This document shows, piece by piece, positions 57,757 through 64,000 of a DNA stretch of 64,000 bases. This DNA is from Symbiodinium natans. Taxonomy: Eukaryota; Sar; Dinophyceae; Suessiales; Symbiodiniaceae. Below the pieces are notes generated by a model. The model did no database searches. It was not told the DNA's origin and worked only from the letters and a program-made list of their open reading frames with translations. Position 1 is the first letter of the stretch. Each line of letters begins with the position of its first letter. The position numbers and the translations under genes are program-made. The stretch covers positions 372,001-436,000 of the forward strand of contig CAJNDS010002288.1 in assembly GCA_905221605.1 (NCBI GenBank), written 5' to 3'.

Positions 57757-60700
57757 ATGCTGCACGTCAACCTGACGTCCGGGGAGGAGGTACTGGCGAT
57801 TTCGGCGAAGGAGCTGCTCGTCTGATCGGGGGTGGAATCCTACTCGGAGGTTCAGGGTACTTAGAACCCAATCATAAGTTGTAAGCCCCTTGAGTAACGT
57901 AATGGGGTGATTATTGGGTCATAAGTACAGTTATAGTTGGTTTACTAAGTACCATGTACCTCCAAGTAGACTCTTCAACTACCCTTTGAATCGTAGATAC
58001 CTAGTACGCAAGGGAGAATGGAGTGGGGAGCGGGGAGGGCGGGGGGGGTGTCTTCCCAAGGAAACCTTTGTGGGAGTCCTTTGAGCCCCAGAAAGGGTTC
58101 AGGGGTTTGGGGGTTGAATTGCAGAACTCTAGATCCAAGTCAGGACCGAGGCGCGAATCCAACCCCCTTTAAGTTAAGCCGTGCTATGAGTTCTGAGCCC
58201 GAAAAACTCAAAAGCTTGAAGCCAAATGCCCTCAAAAGCAGGTGTCCACTCTTAACATTCGTAAGCCCCAATGCCCCAAGCAATACTGGGGTATGCCCGG
58301 GCCCCCAAAACGGGAGAAACCCATATCCCTAAGAGCAACTGCGCGTAGGGGCAGCCAAAACCCCTAACCCCCCACTTAGGAGGCAGCCAAGGCCCGGAAT
58401 CCCCCAAAACCCTAAGCCTTAAACCCCCGCCTAAGCCCTAGAGCACCCAAAGCCCTTCATCATGGGCACAAGCAGGGTTTAACGTGTCCTAAATAAGGAT
58501 CTAAACCTAGTTATAGTTACCCTACTTATAACCCCACTTCTAAGTACCCATGAACCTCCAAGTGCCATGGCCGCAGCTGCAACCGTAGCCATCAACAGCT
58601 GAAGCCCGCAAGAAGAGCACCCAGGGTAAGGCCTAAACCCCCCAGGTTTAAGGTTTAGGCTTTAGTTTTTAAAGGGTTTAGGCCCCTAAGCCCTAAATCC
58701 TTTTTTAAAGCTCAGGTTAAGCGACATGGCGCTGACCCTCGAGAATCCGGTCCACGCTCTGAAGCAGCGTCTGCGAAGCTGCTGCGGTCTTCCCCGGTTC
58801 CGGCAGAAGCTTCTTACCTCCATCCAGACGTCCTAGACCCTAAACCCCAAACCCCAAACCCTAAACCCCAAACCCTAAACCCAAAACCCTGAACCCTAAA
58901 CCCCAACCCTAAACCCCTGAACCCTCTAAAGAGCACCCTAGACCCAGAACCCGACTGGCAGCTGGGTTTTACGACTACCTCCCCTAGGTTCCCCCCATAA
59001 TTAAGGCGATCTTGGGATAACTAAGACCAATGCAGGTTATTTAAGAGGGGAACCTGGCGGGGGGGGGGGGGGGGTAGTATAGAGGAGATAGTAGGGAAGC
59101 CCATAAAATATAATGTGGCACCCTAAACCCTCAACCCTAAACCCTAAACCCGAATTCCTAAACCCTAAACCCTAAACCCTAAACCCTAAACCCTAAACCC
59201 CAAACCCTAAACCCTAAACCCTAAACCCTAAACCCTAAACGTAGCAGAGGCTGGTGTCCCAGGAGGGGAAGATCCTGGCCGACGATGGTCCACTCCCGGG
59301 ACCCGGTGATCTCCAGCTGGTCATCCTGCCATTTGCACCCGGGATGCCCAGGCTTAGGGTTTAGGGTTTAGGGTTTAGGGTTTAGGGTTTAGGGTTTAGG
59401 GTTTAGGGTTTAGGGTTTAGGGTTTAGGGTTTAGGGTTTAGGGTTTAGGGTTTAGGGTTTAGGGTTTAGGGTTTAGGGTTTAGGGTCGGGTTTCGGGCTT
59501 GGGATGTATCCTTTGCTTGCGGGCCACTTGAGCCAGAAAGTTTGGAGAAGTTTGCAGCATATGGACTCTACACTCTAAACTTGATGCAGCCCCTTTTTCC
59601 CCATCCTCCTAACCCTTAACCCCAAGCCCTAATCCCTAAGCTTAGACGAAGAAGGGTTTCGGGCTTCGGGATTTCGTTCTTCGCCACCTAGAGTAACCGT
59701 TTAGAGGGGCAAGGGCTTGAGTAATCTTGCATGCCCTGGCTTAAGGTTACCCCACCTCTAGCCCAGAAACCCTACCTGTCATATATAGCCCCCTAAACAG
59801 GTAGGTTGCTTGTGCAGGACCTTAGGGTCTAGAGTTTCGGGTTTTAGGCTTAAGGCTATCCTGGGAAAGGTTGCTTGGAGGTTCATGGCACTTCGTAACC
59901 CAACTATAACTGCACTTATAACCCAATTATAACCCTATCAGGGTACTCAAGGGGCTTACAAGTGGGTTATAACTACACTTATAGTTGGGCTATAAGTACC
60001 CTGAACCTCCAAGTGCTGGGAAGCTCAGGCCAAAACCAGTGAGTGGCAGACGGACCGACTCATTACAGCTGCAGCGAACGACGACACGCATGAGGCGCAC
60101 GCCCGTGAGCCCCGAGACCCTGTTATGGGGGCGGGATCTCCGAAAATAGTGGTGCCTTTTTTCGGGGTTCCTTTAAATCCAAAATCTTGGTTTTTCCATT
60201 TCGGGGCATATCAGGTTGCATTAAGTCCAACCCCCACCCCCCGGGGGGGGGGGGGGGGGGGGGCGGGGGGCTCTGAAGCAAATCTCCACTGAGGGGTTTC
60301 ATGTGTAACCCAAGATGCCAGCGAAGCCGATCAACACATATTGGGGTCCCCTTTAAGGGCCCATACTAAGGGACCATGAAACTACCCCAAGGCCAACACT
60401 GTTTGCAAGTCTGCCATGCCGTAGTTGTGATGTTCCCCCGTTTACTAACAGTCCTGAATAGGAATTGTAGTACCCCCGATTAGGATCCCTCTTAAGGACT
60501 GAGAGTACAAGGGGGAACATCTCAACACACTAGGGTTTAGGGTTTGGGGTTTAGGGTTTAGGGTTTAGTCTGGGTACCCGTTTGCAATTGTCCTTCTTCC
60601 CCTGTAGCTTCATTGTACAACGCTGGTCGTGAAAAAAATCGTGCTGCTGATTGAAACAGGTAGCCGAGGCCTAAACCCTGTGTTCCCGAAGGCCACGCTA

Positions 60701-61508
60701 AAACAAATCCCGGAAGCCAGAGCAAAGCACCCGAAGCCCTAAGCCCCAAAACCCCTAAACCCCCAAGCCCCCAAACCAGAAACCCTAAACCCCTAAACCC
60801 CTAAACCCCTAACCCCCCAAACCCCTCAACCCCTCAACCCCTAAACCCTGAACCCCTGAACCCCTAAACCCCTAAACCCCTAAACCCCTAAACCCCTAAA
60901 CCCCTAAACCCCTAAACCCCTAAACCCCTAAACCCCTAAATCCCTAAACCCCTAAACCCCTAAACCCCTAAACCCCTAAACCCTAAACCCTAAACCCTAA
61001 ACCCCCTAAACCCTAAACCCTAAACCCTAAACCCTCAACCCTAAACCCTCCCGGACAGGTGGAGTTCATCCTCCAGCGGCCACAGGATCCTGACCTGCCA
61101 GACGGCGACGGCGACACAGCCCTGAGCCTGGGACCTTGAGAAGCACCAGAACCCTGCAACGGGGTTTAGGGTTTAGGGTTTGGGGTTTAGGGTTTAGGGT
61201 TAGCTCCAGAATGACCCGTAAAAGTCTGTGTAATTAGGAATTACGTCCCGTATAGGGTTTAGAGTTTAGGCTTGATGCCATGCACCGGCTTTGGGTGCGA
61301 ACCTGCGTGTGGAGCATTGCGTGAGACCCCGGTGCCCCACGCTGGGCTGCTTGTGGGGACGAGTTTGCCGCAGAGCTTGCAGCCTCTACAGTACGAATTC
61401 CACTCTACAGACTACAGCCTGCGTTAAGGGTTTAGGGTTTCGGGTTTAGGGCCCCTGAACGGAGGCCCGAAACCCTAAATTTAACAACGGTGTGTATGGT
61501 CTATATAC

Positions 61509-61541
<33 letters not shown>

Positions 61542-63256
61542 CAACCAATGAGTTGGGTATGTTTAGAAAGGGATACAGTAGCATAGTTATATAACACCGG
61601 CTCTAGAGGGTACATCATACGGGATCATTTATTTCTGTGTTTAGGGTCTGCGCAGGGATCTATGATATGGCACACAGTCGACTTGTGAGGGGTTTCTATT
61701 TTGTGAAAGGGTCTCGGTTTGGGTCTGCGATATGTCTTGGGGGGGAGATCATCCACAATGTATCTACAAGAAACCCAAGCCGATGACTTGTTTTGCCCCA
61801 TCTCAAGACCCATTCACACCTTGTATAACTCATACATAAAGCGAAGGCACGCAGCACACAATTTTGCGGAAAGGCTGGCCCCGGTCTGCCGGCACATCAC
61901 TCTGTTCATTTCTTCTCTGATTGCCTCCGGTATGACAATCCCCCGCGGAGACTGCCACAACTGGTCCCAAGTCTGCCGGCACGTCGCACTGCCCATAATT
62001 GTCCATGTTCATTACAGATTCCTCCAAAGCAGACTAGCTGACGATCTGCTTGCACTGCACAGGTGTGATCCAACCCTGCTGAGACTGCCAACACTGGTCC
62101 TAAGTCTGCTAACATATCGCACCTGGAAAGCACAGAACGTTGTACGGGAATCGCGACCTATTGGACTAGCTGACCATATGCTCGCACTGCACTGGAATGA
62201 CAATAGCCTGCTGACACTGCCAGAACAGGTCCCACGTGTTTGGGCACATCATACCGTCCACTACGATTGCCTCCGAAGCAAACTAGTTGACGATCTGCTC
62301 GAATTGCGAAGGTTTGACAGCCTACGGAGACTTCCGCAACTGGTCCCAAGTCTGCAGGCACATCACACTTTCCCTTTTCGTTGCCCCCAAAGCAGACTAG
62401 CCGACCATCTGCTCGAACTGCACAGGTCCGCGGACACTGCCACAACTGGTCCCAAGTCTGCTGGCACATCACACTGTCCTTTTTCGTTGCCTCCGAAGCA
62501 GACTAGCTGACCATCTTCTCGCACTGCACAGATGTGACCATCGCCCGCGGAGGCTGCCACAGCTACTCCCAAGTACTCCCACGAATGCTGACCGCTCAAT
62601 GCTGCATGCAAAGCAAGCCGGCTGACAAGTGCTCTTGTTGCATCGTTGACACTACGGCCTCTGCTCATTCGAGATGTCCTGGAGCCATGCAAGAACGTCA
62701 AATGCCGAGTCAGTCGATGAACGTTGCAGGTCATGCAACTCACACTTTGAAGCCGTGGCCATACGAACCTCGGTTGACCCAACACTCGAACGCGGCAGGA
62801 ACCAGGAGGGAGTGGAAGAAAGGACTGCATGGCAATTTTAGATGCACACATGAGATACGGCTTCTCAGTCATAGTTGTGCCCTCTTATTCCTGACTCTGA
62901 TTATCGCGTGCAAAGGTTACTCTGGAATTGGCTAAAAGGTGAAGGACCTTTCGGCGAGTTGTACAACCGAGAGCCGAAGCCAACTGCTGGGGGCTCATAA
63001 ACTTTTAGCTTTGAGGCTAAATTCTTAAGCCCCTATGCCCACGGTTTAGGGTGCGGAAGTTAGGGCAAGCGGCAAGCCCACTCAAACAGCTAAATCCTAA
63101 ACCCTAAACCCCTAAACCCTAAACCCTAACCCCTAAACCCTAAACCCTAAACCCGGAAAAAAACTCCCTAAACCCCAAAAAGCCCTGAAGCAAAGGAACC
63201 TGGCAGCAGCCTGTGGATGTGAAGGCACCATGGAACTGCTGCTCGAGGCGGGTGCA
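57757..63256 (+). CDS. Ubiquitin-like/ankyrin-repeat protein, 6 exons, 3' end beyond reading
   Basis: Exons: 57757-57815, 58716-58808, 59250-59334, 60029-60094, 61059-61123, and 63196 to about 63256. Joined in phase they give an N-terminal ubiquitin-like module (MLHVNLTSGEEVLAISAKEL, LSDMALTLENPVHALKQRL, CGLPRFRQK+LVSQEGKIL, GDLQLVILPF), a linker (AKTSEWQTDRLITAAANDD) and the first ankyrin units (VEFILQRPQDPDLPDGDG, DTAL+NLAAACGCEGTMELLL, EAGAEE). This Ub-like-plus-ankyrin layout is common in dinoflagellate proteins; ankyrin repeats bind other proteins, and the partner here is unknown. Start at the first ATG, 57757. Donors: 4 GC and 1 GA; all acceptors AG|G. Arrays flank exons 3-6. Further ankyrin exons should follow after 63256; none is clear before the window ends. 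Confidence 0.75.
57841..57968 (+). mobile_element. Family C inverted-repeat element, copy 12
   Basis: Ends TACTCGGAGGTTCAGGGTAC and GTACCATGTACCTCCAAGTA; begins 25 bases after the first exon of the ankyrin gene. Confidence 0.75.
58836..58925 (-). repeat. Telomeric-type array, C strand, degenerate
   Basis: CCCTAAA and CCCCAAA units about 28 bases after exon 58716-58808. An exception to the usual G-strand-first order. Confidence 0.8.
59118..59240 (-). repeat. Telomeric-type array, C strand, before exon 59250-59334
   Basis: About 16 units ending 10 bases before the exon. Confidence 0.9.
59352..59485 (+). repeat. Telomeric-type array, G strand, after exon 59250-59334
   Basis: About 19 TTTAGGG units starting 18 bases after the exon end. 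Confidence 0.95.
59752..59815 (+). mobile_element. Family L element, short copy
   Basis: AGCCCAGAAACCCTACCTGT and ACAGGTAGGTTGCTTGTGC are inverted copies. Confidence 0.55.
59875..60014 (+). mobile_element. Family C inverted-repeat element, copy 14 (complete)
   Basis: Ends CTTGGAGGTTCATGGCACTT and AAGTACCCTGAACCTCCAAG-type arms. It ends 15 bases before exon 60029-60094 and takes the place of the C-strand array usual there. Confidence 0.8.
60426..60525 (+). mobile_element. Family B inverted-repeat element, copy 8
   Basis: TGTGATGTTCCCCCGTT and CAAGGGGGAACATCTCAAC ends with AGTCCTGAATAGG inside. Confidence 0.75.
60735..61048 (-). repeat. Long telomeric-type array, C strand, before exon 61059-61123
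   Basis: A run of about 25 CCCCTAAA octamers followed by CCCTAAA heptamers, ending 11 bases before the exon. Confidence 0.95.
61830..62575 (-). pseudogene. RCC1-like repeat pseudogene, antisense in an ankyrin-gene intron
   Basis: On the minus strand, five to six units of the type AVSAG..H.CAVR.DGQLVCFGGN..GQCDVPADLGPV can be read from about 62575 down to 61830, the short RCC1 (regulator of chromosome condensation) repeat form frequent in dinoflagellates. The frame changes at least three times (about 62440, 62150 and 62020), and several units lack the SAG..H part, so it is not one intact gene. An opposite-strand ORF over the same bases is a shadow. It lies wholly in the intron 61124-63195. 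Introns with short exons could explain some frame changes, but no telomeric block or AG|G bracket is present. Confidence 0.65.
63092..63155 (-). repeat. Telomeric-type array, C strand, before exon 63196
   Basis: About nine CCCTAAA-type units. Confidence 0.85.
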
Positions 63257-63292
63257 GAGGAGTGCCTTAGCGGAGGAGGGGGAGAGGGGGGG

Positions 63293-63322
63293 GTTTAGGG
63301 TTTAGGGTTTAGGGTTTAGGGT
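63293..63322 (+). repeat. Telomeric-type array, G strand, after exon 63196
   Basis: Four TTTAGGG units about 35 bases after the ankyrin exon. Confidence 0.85.
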
Positions 63323-64000
63323 GTGTCAGGGGAGGGCGCGCGCTCGGGTGTGAAACACCCCGGGCCGCGCGCTCGCGTTGCCCGTCAACCCACCCCGGCC
63401 ACCCAAACTATACTCTATTAGGGTTTAGGGTTTATGGAATTTACTTTCTTGTGCTTTGATGCTTGCTTTGATGTTTTAAAGTTGCGCTGTTAGGGTTTAA
63501 GCTGGGGTTGGGGGTAGCCTCGGCCCTTTTCGGGCCTTCGGCGTGTCAGGGCCCGTAGAGGCCCTTATTTATTTGAAGGTCAGGGAAACCCTTTGTGTCT
63601 GCTCCTGGATTCCCCTTCTTTAAGGGCTTCAATTAAGCATCGATTTCACTACCAAAAAATCGCATTTTTCATTGCGGGTACGGGCATCCTGGGGTCCCCC
63701 TTCTTTTAGGGGGCCTTTTGAAGCCTTTTGAAGAAAACCAAGTTTCGGGGAAGTCGGGCGACCCCGCTTTCAGGGCCGCAAAACACAAGCAATTCTGGCT
63801 TCGCGAGGACGGGCCTCCACAGTATGAGCGTGGAAGGTCCCCGGTATTGAGTGCAAACAGAGAAGCGTCAGCGATTTGCTGTGGGCTTGCGCAGGAAAGA
63901 AAGGGCACCGCACCATCATGGCATGATTTGCATGGTCTTCGGGCGCCTGCTCCAAGACAATAGCACGTCAGTCCGACATGGCCTTGGTCGGTAGCAGCTT
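63323..64000. other. Window end, no gene assigned
   Basis: After 63415 telomeric repeat is nearly absent. The open frame 63718-63963 (plus) and the overlapping minus frames have no motif I recognise. This could be the next intron of the ankyrin gene or intergenic DNA. Confidence 0.4.

Noticed and set aside
58744-58808. Acceptor at 58743 for the second ankyrin-gene exon.
   Set aside because: It breaks the AG|G rule. The acceptor at 58715 adds LSD..., as expected for the ubiquitin-like module, and keeps the frame.
61719-62510. 263-codon plus-strand ORF.
   Set aside because: It is the complement of the RCC1-like repeats; its residues show no family pattern, while the minus strand shows clear repeated motifs.
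1-64000. The window as a chromosome end (true telomere).
   Set aside because: Arrays are short, occur about every kilobase in both orientations, and alternate with unique and coding sequence. There is no long terminal array.
1-64000. tRNA or rRNA genes, CRISPR arrays, bacterial promoters or ribosome binding sites.
   Set aside because: None seen. The regularly spaced repeats are telomeric or inverted-repeat elements, and the gene structure is eukaryotic.

Overview
The window reads as nuclear DNA of a dinoflagellate, most likely of the Symbiodiniaceae type. The evidence is pentatricopeptide (PPR) proteins built on the ISACEKGGQWQLAL-type repeat, a ubiquitin-like/ankyrin protein and RCC1-like repeats of the dinoflagellate kind, GC-rich third codon positions, splice donors that are GC, GA or GT with acceptors always AG|G, genes all on one strand, and pervasive TTTAGGG-type telomeric repeat. 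There is no bacterial operon structure, tRNA, rRNA or CRISPR. Ordinary ORF reading finds only three convincing ORFs (18995-19927, 31703-32314, 47885-48740), because the remaining coding sequence is cut into exons of 15-135 nt.

Reading exon by exon, I joined five multi-exon genes, all on the + strand. (1) PPR-SMR gene 1, 785-12540, 17 exons, 5' end not found. (2) PPR-SMR gene 2, 18083-26709, 11 exons including one of 933 nt, with two tentative upstream exons at 15206 and 17723. (3) A methyltransferase-like gene with an NPPY motif, 28274 to about 41290, with an intronless BTB-domain gene (31703-32314) and a two-exon unknown gene (34086-34846) inside its longest intron. (4) PPR gene 3, 47389 to at least 51718, with tentative SMR-like exons at 54337 and 54791. 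(5) A ubiquitin-like/ankyrin gene from 57757 to beyond 63256, with a broken antisense RCC1-like pseudogene (61830-62575) in its last intron. PPR-SMR proteins are expected to bind organellar RNA; PPR gene 3 begins with an acid-free, basic N-terminus that suits organelle import.

The outstanding feature is the intron architecture. Most joined exons sit in a bracket: (CCCTAAA)n upstream and (TTTAGGG)n downstream. Each intron therefore tends to start with G-strand telomeric repeat and end with C-strand telomeric repeat, an inverted repeat able to fold in the pre-mRNA. Across 41 hand-joined introns the donors are 21 GC, 11 GA and 9 GT; all acceptors are AG followed by G. The first bases of the intron often repeat the first bases of the next exon (at least 3 nt in 13 of 41, 5 nt in 4), as a target-site duplication would. 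In PPR gene 3 two introns consist almost wholly of a short terminal-inverted-repeat element whose end supplies the AG acceptor. In paralogous SMR domains the intron positions never coincide. Together this suggests introner-type intron gain, with telomeric repeat forming the intron ends.

The rest is a mosaic of about a dozen families of roughly 70-160 bp inverted-repeat elements (called A-F, I-L here), microsatellites, long homopolymers and telomeric blocks. All joins and counts were made by eye from the sequence; none was checked by software or transcripts.
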